Shown here piece by piece: positions 30,297 through 44,635 of a stretch of 64,000 nt of DNA. The notes under the pieces were generated by a model that was not told where the DNA came from, ran no database searches, and saw only the letters and a list, made by a program, of their open reading frames with translations. Source of the DNA: Gordonia humi. Lineage in GTDB: Bacteria; Actinomycetota; Actinomycetes; Mycobacteriales; Mycobacteriaceae. The position numbers and the translations under genes were made by a program. Where the stretch lies: positions 3,534,001 to 3,598,000 of the forward strand of contig NZ_JACIFP010000001.1 of NCBI RefSeq assembly GCF_014197435.1, given 5' to 3'. The stretch's first letter is position 1; each line of letters opens with the position of its first letter.

Positions 30297-31483
30297 TCGC
30301 GGTTCCACACTCCGCTGATCCAGTCGACCAGCGCGTTCCACTGGTCGGAGATCCATCCGGTCACATCGCTGCCGCCCTGAGTGATGACGATCGCCGCGAT
30401 GATCGCGACGAGCGCTGCCAGGATCAGCATGGCGATCGCGGCGCCGCTGACCCGGCTGCGGTACAGCGTCGAGACGGCCTTCGCGTCGACGAGCTTCGGA
30501 CCCACCTTGAGTCGGGTGAGGAACGTCGACGGGATCTCCTCGCGCAGTTCGCGGTCGAAGAAGTCGTTGAGGGTGCCGCCGAGGCCCGCGGTGACGATGA
30601 GGTCGGCGCCGTGGAAGTCGGTCAGCAGCAACGCGAGGTCGGCGGCCGACCCGGCGGCGGGGAACGTCGTCGCGCCGACACCCAGATCCTGGATACGTTC
30701 CAGGCCCGGCGCATGACCGTCGGGGTCGGCGGGCAGCACGAGCTCCGCGCCCGATTTGAGCGTCTCGGTCTCCAGGTCGTCGGGGTCGGCGACGATCAAC
30801 GCGGGCTTGTAACCGGCCTCCATGAGGGTGTCCGCGCCCACGCCGACACCGACCATGATCGGCTGATACTCCTTGATGAACGGCTTGAGCGCCTTCAGGT
30901 CGGCGCCGCGGCCGCTTCCCTCGGCGACGACGACCACGTGGCGGCCTTCGAATTTGACGCGCACGTCGGGGATGCCGACGCCGTCGATCAGCAATGGCGA
31001 TTCACTCCGAATGAACTCGATGGTGTTGCCGGAGAACGCCTCGAGGTGGTCGACGATTCCGTTCTTGGCATCGAGCATGCGGCTGGCGACGATCCGCTCG
31101 TCCAGCTCCTCCCCGCGGGCCACGACCCGATCGCCGACGTAGAGGCGCTGATCGTGCAGACGGACCTTCTGCCCGTCCTTGATCCGCGAGAAGATCTCCG
31201 GCCCGACGGCGTCGAGGATCGGCACACCGGATGCGGCGAGGACCTCCGGTCCGAGGTTCGGGTACCGGCCGGTGATCGAGCGCGAGACGTTCACCACCGC
31301 GCCCACCTGGGCGTCGACGAGGATGTCGGCGGTCACTCGATCGAGGTCCACCTCGTCGAGTACGACGATCTCCCCCTCGCCGACGCGTTCGAGGAGTCGT
31401 TTCGAGTTCTTGTCGATCCGCGCGACGCCGATCAGGCCGGGCAGCTCTTCGGTGGTGCGTGACAGCAAAGCGGGCATCCTCAT
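30293..31483 (-). CDS. SteA-like cytokinetic ring protein
   Basis: A 396-residue protein like Rv1697 and corynebacterial SteA. The N-terminal thiamine-pyrophosphokinase-like region has VNVSRSITGRYPNLGPEVL (about 66-84) and VVVVAEGSGRGADLKALKPFI (about 186-206), VGVGADTLMEAGYKPALIVADPDD. One TM helix lies near the C-terminus (AAIAMLILAALVAIIAAIVI, about 343-362). With SteB-like proteins it acts at the division septum. ATG at 31483 (MRMPALLSR) matches the family start; ATG at 31492 is an alternative. It is the first gene of the steA-mctB pair. Confidence 0.85.
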   Translation of the reverse strand: MRMPALLSRTTEELPGLIGVARIDKNSKRLLERVGEGEIVVLDEVDLDRVTADILVDAQVGAVVNVSRSITGRYPNLGPEVLAASGVPILDAVGPEIFSRIKDGQKVRLHDQRLYVGDRVVARGEELDERIVASRMLDAKNGIVDHLEAFSGNTIEFIRSESPLLIDGVGIPDVRVKFEGRHVVVVAEGSGRGADLKALKPFIKEYQPIMVGVGVGADTLMEAGYKPALIVADPDDLETETLKSGAELVLPADPDGHAPGLERIQDLGVGATTFPAAGSAADLALLLTDFHGADLIVTAGLGGTLNDFFDRELREEIPSTFLTRLKVGPKLVDAKAVSTLYRSRVSGAAIAMLILAALVAIIAAIVITQGGSDVTGWISDQWNALVDWISGVWNRE

Positions 31484-31574
31484 GACAGCCATGGTGGGCC
31501 CCCCGCCCATGAATGCCACGGAGGCGCGCCGTAACATTGGCAACTTTTGTCACACAGACATCATCAGTCGCGCC

Positions 31575-33320
31575 CTAGTCCGCCGCTCGGGCCGCCTCCG
31601 CGGTCTCGAGCAGTTCCTCGGCGTGTGCGCGGCCGGTCTCGGAGTCGCCGAGACCCGCGAGCATGCGGGCCAGCTCGGCGACCCGTTCGTCGCGAGTCAA
31701 CGTGGTCAGCGTGGACCGCTGTCTGCCCGCGGAGCCGCCTCCGTGCTTGCCGATCACCAGATGGTTGTCGGCGAACGCGGCGACCTGCGGAAGGTGCGTC
31801 ACGACGATCACCTGATGGCGACGGGCCAGTCTCGCCAGTCGAGCACCGATCTGTACCGCCGCGGCGCCGCCGACACCCGCATCGACCTCGTCGAACACCA
31901 TCACCGATCCCGAGTCCGGTTCGGCGAGCACCACTTCGAGCGCCAGCATGACCCGCGAGAGTTCGCCGCCGGACGCCGAGCGGGCGATCGGCAGCGGGTC
32001 GGCGCCCTTGTGCGAGACGAGGCCGAACTCGACCTGGTCGACGCCGTGTCCACCCGCTGTGGTGGCGGTGCCGTCCACGTCCACCGCCAGACGCGGGTCG
32101 TCGGCGGGTTTGAGTCCGACGGTCACGGCGAGGGCGCTTCCGCCCATCGCGAGTCCGGCGAGTTCGGCCGAGACCCTGGTGCCGAGCGACTTCGCCGCCT
32201 TCGCGCGTTGGCGGTGCAGGGTGGCCGCCAGGGCGGCGACCTCGTCGCGGACGTCGGCGGCTTCGGATTCGAGTTCGTCGATCCTCGCCTGCGGATCGGA
32301 GATCTCGGTCAGACGCTGCTGAGCCTCCTCGCGCCAGGCGAGCACACCGTCGACGTCGGCGGCGTATTTGCGGGTGAGCGACTTCAGCTCGGCCTGCCGA
32401 GTCAGGAGGCTGTCGAGGTCGGCGGCGTCGTCGGGCAGACCGCTGAGGAAACCGGTCAACTCGTCTCCGATGTCGCCGACGACGACGAGCGCCTCCTGGA
32501 CACGAGGCCCGAGGTCGCGCAGGGCCGCATCGGCCGCGGATTCGAGGAGCGACCGTACGGTGCCGAGGGCGTCGAGCACCGACGATCCCTCCGCCCCCGC
32601 GACGATGCCGTGTGCCGACGCGGCGGCCGACCTGATGTCCTCCAGGTCGGTGAGTCGGCGGACCACGTCGATGATGTCGGCGTCCTCGCCCGGCATCGGC
32701 TTGACCGCGTCGATCTCCTCGAGCCCGAACTGGAGGCGATCGGCCTCCTGCGCGAGAGCACGCGAGTCGGCGCGCAACCGATCCAGATCGTCGAGGATGT
32801 CGGTCCACCGTTTGCGGGCCCGCTGGTACTTGGCGAGTGTCTTGGCGGTCGGGGCGCCGGCGAAGCGGTCGAGGGCGGCGCGCTGTTGATCACCGCGGAG
32901 GAGTCGGAGCTGATCGTTCTGGCCGTGGATGGCCAGCAGTTCCCCGGTCAGCGCACCCAGTGTGCCGACGGGGACGCTGCGTCCGCCGAGATGCGCGCGG
33001 GAGCGGCCGTCGGCGTTCACGGTGCGGACGGCGATCACGGTGTCATCGTCGTCGACGTCGGCACCGGTCTCGTCGAGGACTTCGCCGATCGTTCCGCCGC
33101 GGTCGGCGGGAAGCCGGAATCGACCTTCGACGACGGCTTTGGCGTCACCGCTGCGCACGCGGCCCGCGTCGGCGCGACCGCCCGACAGCAGCCGCAGACT
33201 GGTGACGATCATGGTCTTTCCCGCACCGGTCTCACCGGTGAGCGCGGTGAAGCCGGGATGGAATTCGGCGGAGGCCGCCTCCAGCACTCCCAGACTCGTG
33301 ATCGACAGTTCTTCGAGCAC
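31575..33320 (-). CDS. recN: DNA repair protein RecN
   Basis: A 581-residue SMC-like ATPase. Walker A is GETGAGKTMI (about 29-38). Two long coiled-coil arms occupy about 140-360 with a central loop. The signature GELSRVMLALEVVL and Walker B VMVFDEVDAGVGG lie near 465-510. It helps repair double-strand breaks. It starts with GTG at 33320. A six-bp gap separates it from nadK, so the two are probably co-transcribed. Confidence 0.95.
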   Translation of the reverse strand: MLEELSITSLGVLEAASAEFHPGFTALTGETGAGKTMIVTSLRLLSGGRADAGRVRSGDAKAVVEGRFRLPADRGGTIGEVLDETGADVDDDDTVIAVRTVNADGRSRAHLGGRSVPVGTLGALTGELLAIHGQNDQLRLLRGDQQRAALDRFAGAPTAKTLAKYQRARKRWTDILDDLDRLRADSRALAQEADRLQFGLEEIDAVKPMPGEDADIIDVVRRLTDLEDIRSAAASAHGIVAGAEGSSVLDALGTVRSLLESAADAALRDLGPRVQEALVVVGDIGDELTGFLSGLPDDAADLDSLLTRQAELKSLTRKYAADVDGVLAWREEAQQRLTEISDPQARIDELESEAADVRDEVAALAATLHRQRAKAAKSLGTRVSAELAGLAMGGSALAVTVGLKPADDPRLAVDVDGTATTAGGHGVDQVEFGLVSHKGADPLPIARSASGGELSRVMLALEVVLAEPDSGSVMVFDEVDAGVGGAAAVQIGARLARLARRHQVIVVTHLPQVAAFADNHLVIGKHGGGSAGRQRSTLTTLTRDERVAELARMLAGLGDSETGRAHAEELLETAEAARAAD

Positions 33321-33326
33321 AGGCGG

Positions 33327-34274
33327 TCAGCTCCTCCCCCGCCACCCCGTCACGGGCAGCGAGAACTTGGTCACCAGACGGTCGGCGAACGGTTCCGAGT
33401 CGATCCGGACCCAGCGCAGGGATCGCGGCGCCCGCGCGACCTCGATGCGGGAACCCGCGGGGACGTCGAGCATCCGACGCCCGTCGCTGACGGCCACCCC
33501 GTCGCGGCCGTCACGGTGGATCTCCACGGCGACGGTGGAGCGGGGGCTCGTCACCATCGGGCGGGCGAAGAGCGCGTGCGCGTTGCTGGGGACGACGAGG
33601 ATCGCCTCGAGGTCGGGCCACATCACGGGTCCTCCCGCGGAGAACGCGTACGCCGTGGATCCGGTCGGCGTCGCGACCATGAGCCCGTCCGCGCCGAAGG
33701 CGGCCACCGGACGGCCGTCGACCTCGGTGACGAGCTCGAGGACGCCGTTGTGCGACCGGTTCTGGATCACGACTTCGTTGAGTGCCCACGTGCGGGCGCG
33801 CGGCCGGTCCGATCCGGGATCGATCACGGACACGTCGAGCACCATCCGGTCCTCGACGCGGTAGCGCCCGGAGATCAACATGTCGAGCACTTCGTCGACG
33901 CGATGCGATTCGGCCTCCGCGAGGAAGCCGATGTGTCCGAGGTTGATGCCCATCAGCGGAACGGACGCGGGGTAGGCGAGTTCGGCCGCACGCAGGAATG
34001 TTCCGTCGCCGCCGAGCACGATCACCAGTTCGCAGCCCTTCGCCGACGCCGACCCGGCCGAGGTGACCTCGACGTCCGCGCCGGTGGCCCGCAGCATGTC
34101 CGGGTCGACCGGGTGGGTCGTCTCGGTGATCGGTTCGGCCGCCAGTCGGGTGTCGTGGTCGACGATCCGCAGGCCGACGCCCGCGTCGGCGCATCGCTGC
34201 GCGATCGTCCGCAGGGTGCCCGTCACCGACTCGCGGCCGGTGTGTGCGACCACCAGGAAGGTGCGCTCTGTCAT
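33327..34274 (-). CDS. nadK: NAD kinase
   Basis: A 315-residue NAD kinase that phosphorylates NAD+ to NADP+ with ATP or polyphosphate. The GGDGTFLRAAELA motif (about 90-102) holds the catalytic Asp. NLGHIGFLAEAE follows at about 110-122, and ATPTGSTAYAFSAGGPVMWP (about 204-223) is the family NAD-binding loop. It corresponds to Rv1695. ATG at 34274 follows GGAGGGGAGAC. Confidence 0.95.
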   Translation of the reverse strand: MTERTFLVVAHTGRESVTGTLRTIAQRCADAGVGLRIVDHDTRLAAEPITETTHPVDPDMLRATGADVEVTSAGSASAKGCELVIVLGGDGTFLRAAELAYPASVPLMGINLGHIGFLAEAESHRVDEVLDMLISGRYRVEDRMVLDVSVIDPGSDRPRARTWALNEVVIQNRSHNGVLELVTEVDGRPVAAFGADGLMVATPTGSTAYAFSAGGPVMWPDLEAILVVPSNAHALFARPMVTSPRSTVAVEIHRDGRDGVAVSDGRRMLDVPAGSRIEVARAPRSLRWVRIDSEPFADRLVTKFSLPVTGWRGRS

Positions 34275-34293
34275 GGAGTCTCCCCTCCTCGTA

Positions 34294-35145
34294 TCACGCG
34301 GGACCGTCGGCGACGGCCTTGTCGATCATCGCGCGGACGTCGTCGTCGACCGGCGACTGCTCCACGGTATCGGCAACAGCGCCGTCCGGCTGACTGTGGG
34401 TCTTGCGGAGCCAGAGGAAGTACTCGACGTTCCCGGACGGTCCGGGCAGCGGACTCGCGACGACGCCGCGGGTCTGGAGGCCGAGTGCGGTGGCCGCGGT
34501 GGACACGTGGGCCACCGCTTCGGCTCGTAGTGCCGGGTCGCGTACCACGCCGCCGGTTCCGACGCGGTCTTTGCCCACCTCGAACTGCGGCTTGACCATG
34601 GGCAGCGCGTCTCCGCCGATGCGCAGGCAGGATGCGAGAGCGGGGAGCACGAGTCGCAACGAGATGAACGACAGGTCGCCGACGATCAGGTCGACGTCAC
34701 CGCCGATCGACTCGGGAGTGATGTGTCGGACGTTGGTCCGGTCGTGCACGTGCACGCGGTCGTCGGTCTGCAGTCGCCAGACGAGTTGGCCGTAGCCGAC
34801 GTCGACGGCCTCGACCTCGCGGGCGCCGCGCCGCAGCAGGACGTCGGTGAAGCCGCCCGTCGATGCGCCGGCGTCGAGACAGCGACGACCGTCGACGGAG
34901 ACTCCGAGTGGCTCGAACGCGTCGAGAGCACCGATCAGCTTGTGTGCGCCGCGAGAGGCCCAGTCGTCGGTGTCGGGTTCGGTCACCAGCACCGGGGTGT
35001 CCTTCGCGACGTTGGTGGCGGCCTTCGATGCGACGGTTCCGTTGACTTTCACCTTGCCCGCGTCGATCAGCTCGCGCGCCTGTTCCCGCGACCGTGCGAG
35101 GCCTCGGCGGACGAGTTCGGCGTCCAGTCGGGCGCGGGTCGCCAT
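34294..35145 (-). CDS. tlyA: TlyA family 16S/23S rRNA 2'-O-methyltransferase
   Basis: A 283-residue protein. An S4-like domain is at about 1-60 (LDAELVRRGLARSREQARELIDAGKVKVNG). The methyltransferase domain has CLDAGASTGGFTDVLLRRGA (about 89-108), the SAM-binding motif, and Lys-Asp-Lys-Glu catalytic positions in KLIG, DLSF, KPQFE. TlyA methylates C1409 of 16S and C1920 of 23S rRNA in mycobacteria, and its loss gives capreomycin resistance there. This gene's substrate is inferred. ATG at 35145. Confidence 0.93.
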   Translation of the reverse strand: MATRARLDAELVRRGLARSREQARELIDAGKVKVNGTVASKAATNVAKDTPVLVTEPDTDDWASRGAHKLIGALDAFEPLGVSVDGRRCLDAGASTGGFTDVLLRRGAREVEAVDVGYGQLVWRLQTDDRVHVHDRTNVRHITPESIGGDVDLIVGDLSFISLRLVLPALASCLRIGGDALPMVKPQFEVGKDRVGTGGVVRDPALRAEAVAHVSTAATALGLQTRGVVASPLPGPSGNVEYFLWLRKTHSQPDGAVADTVEQSPVDDDVRAMIDKAVADGPA

Positions 35146-35166
35146 CAGTGCTCGCCCGTACTGTGC

Positions 35167-35406
35167 TCAGCCACGTCCGACGTCCTCCAGCGCATCGGCG
35201 AGGGCATCGTGCGCCCGCGTCAGCAGTTCCGCCTGACGGGAGGTGGCGCCCAGATCGAACTCGTCGCCGACGGCGTCTCGGATCTGCGACACCTCGTCGA
35301 GGATCTCGCGAACCGTCTCGGTCACCGGATGGTCGTCCGGGTCGCCGGGGTCGGCGTTTCGGCGGGCCGCCTGCGCGGCCAATGCGGCTGGATTCGGTGC
35401 ATTCAT
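35167..35406 (-). CDS. small conserved hypothetical protein
   Basis: A 79-residue acidic protein with no named domain. Residues about 26-78 form two likely helices (TETVREILDEVSQIRDAV, ATSRQAELLTRAHDALADALEDV). A protein of this size lies at the same place in Mycobacterium tuberculosis (Rv1693) between tlyA and the HAD gene, so it is probably real. ATG at 35406 lies 12 bp after the HAD gene stop, so it is in the same operon. Function unknown. Confidence 0.65.
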   Translation of the reverse strand: MNAPNPAALAAQAARRNADPGDPDDHPVTETVREILDEVSQIRDAVGDEFDLGATSRQAELLTRAHDALADALEDVGRG

Positions 35407-35418
35407 GACCCGTCCAGG

Positions 35419-37179
35419 CTAACGCAGGGCTGTGACACCGACCGCGGCGAGCGCCTCTGCGGCCGTGTCGTCGCCGGCTGCGATGCGCAGATCGCGGTCG
35501 CCGACGTCGGCCGTCCACACGGCGTGTGCCAGCGCGGCCAGGAGCGACGTGCCGTCGGACGCTCCGCTCGACGCGACGTCGACGTGCTCGTCGATCACTT
35601 GGATGCGCCACCCGTGGTGTCCGCCGATCCGCGCGGCGTCGGCCGCGCTGTCGAGGGCGGCGAGGTCGGTCGCGACATACGTCGGGCGTGCGTCGGGTCC
35701 GGCCGCGAGGAGGTCGAGTGCTCCGGAGACTCCGGTGATCACGAGCAGACTGTCGATGCCAACCGTGTTGGCTCCGGCGATGTCGGTGTCGAGCCGATCA
35801 CCGACGACCAGCGGACGGCGCCCCTCGGATCGTGAGAGCGCGTCGCGCATGATCGGCGCAGCCGGTTTACCCGCCACCAACGGCTCGGCTCCGGTCGCCG
35901 ACTTCACCGCGGCGACCATCGATCCGTTGCCCACGAGCAGTCCTCGTTCGTTCGGCAATGTGGTGTCGACGTTGCAGGCGACCCACGTCGCACCCGCTCG
36001 AACGGCCAGTGCCGCCTCCGACAGTTGCGCCCACCCGGTGTCGGGCGAGTGGCCCTGGACCACGGCGATCGGTTCGTCGTCCGCCGACGCGACCGCGACC
36101 ATTCCGTGCGCGTTCACTTCGTCGCGCAGCGCATCGGCGCCGACGACGAGGACGCGGCTGCCGGCCGGAACGTGCTCGCTCACCAACGCCGCACCCGCTT
36201 GAGCGCTGGTCACGACCTGATCCGCGACCGCGGTGAACCCGAGCTCCGTCAGGTGTTCGGCCACCGCCTCGGGCGAGCGGCTGGCGTTGTTCGTCACGAA
36301 CAGGACCGAGGACGCACTGGTGTTGACCGCATCCACCGCGTGCGGAAGCGCGGACGCCCCGGCGAACAGCGTGCCGTCGAGGTCGAAGAGCAGGGAGTCG
36401 TAGTGGGCGCCGAGCGAATCCGGGTCCGCCTCCGACGCCTCGCCGGTCTCACGTCCGGCGGGCACCGCCCCGTTCTTCGTGCTACCGAGTTCCATGAGGC
36501 GGAACTCGGCGTCGGTCAGGTCGTCGACGTCGGCCGCCGCTGCGTTCTGGAACCAGGTCAGTGCGTCGCTCCGTCTGCCCGCGGTCTCGAGGGCGGAGGC
36601 GTATGCATAGAAGAGTCGGGCGGCGTCGTCTCCGGTCCGGCCGGGCCTGAGGTCGCCTGCTTCGAGCACGGCGACGGCGAGTTCGGGCTGACCGAGGTCG
36701 AGTCGAGCGCCGGATGCGACGATCAGCATCTCGAGCGCGTCGTCGCCGCTCAGAGTCTTCGCCTCGCTCGATTCGGCGATCTCGATCGCGCGCTCGGGGC
36801 GGCCGAGCCCGCGTTCGCTGTCGGCGATGAGCGGGAGCAGTGCATCGCCCCCGCTCATGCGCCGTGCCGCTCGCAGTTCGGTGATCGCCTCCTGCCATTC
36901 GCCGGCGTTGTAAGCCGCGATACCGGCCGTCTCTCGAACGACGCCCACGCGGGCGGCGCGGGCTCGCGCAGCTCGGGCGTGTGCGAGTGCCGCGTCGGGG
37001 TCTTCACCGAGGAGTTCGGAGACGACAACGAGGTGGCGAGCGACGCGATCGGCGGTCTGCTTGTCGAGTGCGTGGAGATCGCGGCGGATCTCGGGATCGA
37101 GATCGGCGGCCTCTACATCGTCGGGGATCACCGGTTCCGATCCGTTGACCGAATCGCCGGCGCGCTGTCGCTTGCTCAT
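35419..37179 (-). CDS. HAD-IIA phosphatase fused to an N-terminal TPR-like domain
   Basis: A 586-residue protein in two parts. Residues about 25-230 are helical TPR-like repeats (AAYNAGEWQEAITELRAARRM; AYASALETAGRRSDALTWFQNA). A low-complexity linker follows (232-257). Residues 258-586 form a HAD-IIA phosphatase with nucleophile Asp266 and Asp268 in FDLDGTLF, FVTNNASRS and VGDRLDTDIAGA. In Mycobacterium tuberculosis the two parts are separate neighbours (Rv1691 TPR-like and Rv1692 D-glycerol-3-phosphate phosphatase), which suggests a common function. Sugar- or glycerol-phosphate removal is the likely reaction. ATG at 37179. It is the first gene after the rRNA operon. Confidence 0.85.
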   Translation of the reverse strand: MSKRQRAGDSVNGSEPVIPDDVEAADLDPEIRRDLHALDKQTADRVARHLVVVSELLGEDPDAALAHARAARARAARVGVVRETAGIAAYNAGEWQEAITELRAARRMSGGDALLPLIADSERGLGRPERAIEIAESSEAKTLSGDDALEMLIVASGARLDLGQPELAVAVLEAGDLRPGRTGDDAARLFYAYASALETAGRRSDALTWFQNAAAADVDDLTDAEFRLMELGSTKNGAVPAGRETGEASEADPDSLGAHYDSLLFDLDGTLFAGASALPHAVDAVNTSASSVLFVTNNASRSPEAVAEHLTELGFTAVADQVVTSAQAGAALVSEHVPAGSRVLVVGADALRDEVNAHGMVAVASADDEPIAVVQGHSPDTGWAQLSEAALAVRAGATWVACNVDTTLPNERGLLVGNGSMVAAVKSATGAEPLVAGKPAAPIMRDALSRSEGRRPLVVGDRLDTDIAGANTVGIDSLLVITGVSGALDLLAAGPDARPTYVATDLAALDSAADAARIGGHHGWRIQVIDEHVDVASSGASDGTSLLAALAHAVWTADVGDRDLRIAAGDDTAAEALAAVGVTALR

Positions 37180-37261
37180 GGTTCCAATCTATCGCGAATG
37201 CCCAGTCGTAAAAGAATTCTCGATGCGGCCGGTCTGGTACCCGGGTGCAGACAGCAGTAGA

Positions 37262-37288
37262 GCCCCTGACCTGTCACAGATCAGGGGC
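37262..37288 (-). terminator. rRNA operon terminator
   Basis: GCCCCTGA (37262-37269) and TCAGGGGC (37281-37288) pair perfectly over an 11-base loop. It follows the 5S gene on the minus strand. A run of U is absent. Confidence 0.7.
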
Positions 37289-37301
37289 CCCACCAAGTAA
37301 A

Positions 37302-37419
37302 TTACGGCAGTGTCCTACTCTCCCACACCCATTACAGTGCAGTACCATCGGCGCTGGCAGGCTTAGCTTCCGGGTTCGGAAAGGGACCGGGCGTTCCCCC
37401 ACCGCTAAAACCACCGTAA
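37302..37419 (-). rRNA. rrf: 5S ribosomal RNA
   Basis: About 118 bases on the minus strand. Terminal complement TTACGG with CCGTAA, and the conserved blocks GCGGTGGGGGAACGCCCGG, CCGAACCCGGAAGCTAAG and GATGGTACTGC identify it. It follows 23S after an 85-bp spacer. Confidence 0.95.
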
Positions 37420-37442
37420 AAACACAAGACACACACAAACAC

Positions 37443-37473
37443 GTGTGTTGCCTCAGAAGCAAATAGTGGATGC
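37443..37473 (-). repeat. pre-23S processing stem, 3' arm
   Basis: The transcript of this segment in the 23S-5S spacer pairs over 31 bases with the transcript of 40750-40780 in the 16S-23S spacer, with only one mismatch and four G-U pairs. The two arms flank the mature 23S rRNA. Confidence 0.7.
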
Positions 37474-37504
37474 AAACAACCAAACAAAAACGTGTGAGCA
37501 TTGT

Positions 37505-42586
<5,082 letters not shown>

Positions 42587-42777
42587 AATATTGAAAACAC
42601 AGTTTTCAACACAAGCCAGAAAGCAAAGCCTGACCAAATCCAAAAAACTGACAAGAATAACAATCATCAAACAACACGACAACAACCACACAAGGTTGTG
42701 TCATGCCTGTTCACAAAATAGTTTTCCTGCCACAAAAAACAATCTTTATGTGGCACAAGAAAATCTCTGTCACACAC

Positions 42778-42796
42778 TATCGAGTTCTCAAAGAAC
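42778..42796 (-). promoter_or_regulatory. rrn leader boxA-like antiterminator
   Basis: On the minus strand it reads GTTCTTTGAGAACTCGATA. GTTCT and AGAAC are inverted about TTG. This matches the leader antitermination element known from mycobacterial rrn operons. Confidence 0.65.
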
Positions 42797-42973
42797 ACAC
42801 ACCCACCAGCACCACCCCGACATGGTCGGGTCGACCTCCAGTGAACATATTTCATTGTGTATCGACCGTTTCAGGCCAACTCTTCCAACCTACCAGACTG
42901 GAATCTGCTTGGCAAGTACGTTGTTCTTCCGTAATTCTGATGGAAGAAGTTCTTACTGCCGAAGCGGCTTCTT

Positions 42974-43003
42974 ACTCTACACCACCGAGTCGGAGTCTTT
43001 CAA
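42974..43003 (-). promoter_or_regulatory. rRNA operon promoter
   Basis: On the minus strand TTGAAA (42998-43003) and TAGAGT (42974-42979) have an 18-base spacer, close to the sigma-A consensus. It lies about 390 bases upstream of 16S and 110 from the tyrS stop. No second promoter of equal quality was seen. Confidence 0.55.
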
Positions 43004-43024
43004 CTCGCGGCCCAGGAGGTTCCG

Positions 43025-43063
43025 GTCGGTGTCTCCAGCGGCCGGAGCCGCTCGGACTCCGAC
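43025..43063 (-). terminator. tyrS terminator hairpin
   Basis: GTCGG...CCGAC outer arms and AGCGG/CCGCT inner arms form a long imperfect hairpin on either strand. It lies 40 bp past the tyrS stop on the minus strand and just before the rrn promoter, so it may insulate the two. Confidence 0.5.
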
Positions 43064-43102
43064 TAAGTTACACGTCCGCCCTGTTGGTGCCAAGTCTGCT
43101 GG

Positions 43103-44389
43103 TCAGACGCCGATCCGCGCCCCGGCGAAAGTCTTCTTCCCACGCCTGAGCACCAGCCATCTGCCATGAAGGAGGTCGGCGGACGTCGGCGCCCAGTCGG
43201 CGTCGACGATCTTGACGTTGTTGACGTAGGCGCCGCCCTCGTCGATCGCCCGACGCGCCGCCTTGTTGCCGGCACACAGGCCGGACTCGACGAGAAGCTC
43301 GATGATCGTCGGCGTCGCACCGGCCTCGAACTCGGCGACTCCGGTCTCCGACAGTGCGGCGGACAGAGTCCCCTCGTCGATTCCGTCGAGTTCTCCCCGG
43401 CCGAACAGTGCCTGGCTGGCCAGCTGTGCGGCGGCCGTCATCTCCGGACCGTGGATGAGAGTCGTCAGTTCCGCGGCCAATCGCTTCTGCGCCTCACGCA
43501 GATGCGGCTTCTCCGCCGTGAGCCGTTCGAGTTCGGCGATCTCCTCACGCGAGAGGAACGTGAACCACTTCAGGTACCCGATGACATCGGCGTCCGCCGT
43601 GTTCACGAAGTACTGGTACCACGCGTACGGAGTGGTCAGATCGGGATCGAGCCACACGCTTCCGCCACCGGTCGACTTGCCGAACTTCTTGCCGTCCGAG
43701 GAGGTGACCAGCGGAACGGTCAGGACGTGCGCCGACTCCCCTTCGACCTTCCGGATCAGGTCGGCACCGCCGACGATGTTGCCCCACTGGTCGGATCCAC
43801 CGATCTGCAGCGTCGCACCGTACCGGCGGAACAGTTGCAAGTAGTCGTTCGACTGCAGGAGCAGGTAGCTGAACTCCGTGTAACTGATGCCGTCCGACTC
43901 GAGACGCCGCCTGACCGTGTCGCGAGCCAGCATCACGTTGACCGAGAAGTGCTTGCCGACGTCGCGGAGGAACTCGATGGTGCTCATCGGTCCGGTCCAG
44001 TCCATGTTGTTGACCAGGATCGCGCCGGTCGGCGTCTCATCGATGTCGACGAAGCGCTCGAGCTGCCCGACGATGCGACCGGCCCAGCCCGCGACGGTGT
44101 CGGAACTGTTCATCGTGCGCTCACCGACCTCGCGCGGATCGCCGATGAGTCCCGTCGCACCACCGGACAGGACGATCGGCCGATGACCGGCGAGTTGGAA
44201 ACGGCGCAGGGTCAGCAGCGGCACGAGGTGACCGGCGTGCAGACTCGACGCGGTGGGATCGAATCCCGCGTAGAGCGTGATCGGGCCGTCGTCGATGGCC
44301 GCCCGCAGTGCGTCGAGATCGGTGGTCTGCGCGATGAGTCCGCGCCAGGCGAGCTCGTCGAGGATGTTCTCACTCACGGTGGAGGTCAC
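43103..44389 (-). CDS. tyrS: tyrosyl-tRNA synthetase
   Basis: A 428-residue class I synthetase. The HIGH motif is SLHAGHL (about 49-55) and the KMSKS-like loop is [11 protein letters not shown] (about 231-241). An S4 RNA-binding domain forms the C-terminus (about 360-428, [24 protein letters not shown]). It charges tRNA-Tyr. The start is GTG at 44389, overlapping the upstream Trm112-like stop by 4 bp, but a second in-frame GTG five codons later (VSENIL) is equally likely. It corresponds to Rv1689. Confidence 0.95.
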   Translation of the reverse strand: MTSTVSENILDELAWRGLIAQTTDLDALRAAIDDGPITLYAGFDPTASSLHAGHLVPLLTLRRFQLAGHRPIVLSGGATGLIGDPREVGERTMNSSDTVAGWAGRIVGQLERFVDIDETPTGAILVNNMDWTGPMSTIEFLRDVGKHFSVNVMLARDTVRRRLESDGISYTEFSYLLLQSNDYLQLFRRYGATLQIGGSDQWGNIVGGADLIRKVEGESAHVLTVPLVTSSDGKKFGKSTGGGSVWLDPDLTTPYAWYQYFVNTADADVIGYLKWFTFLSREEIAELERLTAEKPHLREAQKRLAAELTTLIHGPEMTAAAQLASQALFGRGELDGIDEGTLSAALSETGVAEFEAGATPTIIELLVESGLCAGNKAARRAIDEGGAYVNNVKIVDADWAPTSADLLHGRWLVLRRGKKTFAGARIGV

Positions 44390-44607
44390 TCCCCCGCGCC
44401 GGAGGTGAACGCGCGGTGCTCGTCGTCGGAGACGGTGCGCGCGTCGTCGATCAGCATGTTCGGGATGCCGAGCTCGTCGATCGCGTACGCCACGCGCAGA
44501 CGAGGGTTGTAGAGTTCGTCCCCCGCGTCGATCAGTTCACCGAGGTCTTGCGGACAGACGAGGCGGTCGCGAACGACCGGGTCGAGACTTTGGGCGCGAG
44601 TGCTCAT
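44386..44607 (-). CDS. Trm112-family protein
   Basis: A 73-residue protein. [15 protein letters not shown] (about 13-27) holds one Cys of the usual two-Cys pair, [26 protein letters not shown] (about 34-59) is the family signature with IxxGIPNLL-like end. Such proteins activate methyltransferases in other organisms. In actinobacteria the partner is not certain. ATG at 44607 lies in the tyrS transcription unit, overlapping it by 4 bp. Confidence 0.8.
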   Translation of the reverse strand: MSTRAQSLDPVVRDRLVCPQDLGELIDAGDELYNPRLRVAYAIDELGIPNMLIDDARTVSDDEHRAFTSGAGE

Positions 44608-44635
44608 GGGTCCTCAGGTTACTCGGCGAGTGCGG

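Larger units (their letters stand above)
42587..43102 (-). other. 516-bp rRNA leader and promoter region
   Basis: This holds the single recognisable rrn promoter, the leader boxA and a tyrS terminator, all listed separately. A small hairpin (TGCCACA at 42728-42734 with TGTGGCA at 42749-42755) lies in the leader. The leader is AT-rich, poor in G on the plus strand. No protein gene was found. Confidence 0.6.

Noticed and set aside
31179..34595. 1138-codon frame on the plus strand
   Set aside because: It is antisense to recN and nadK; high-GC genomes give long empty frames.
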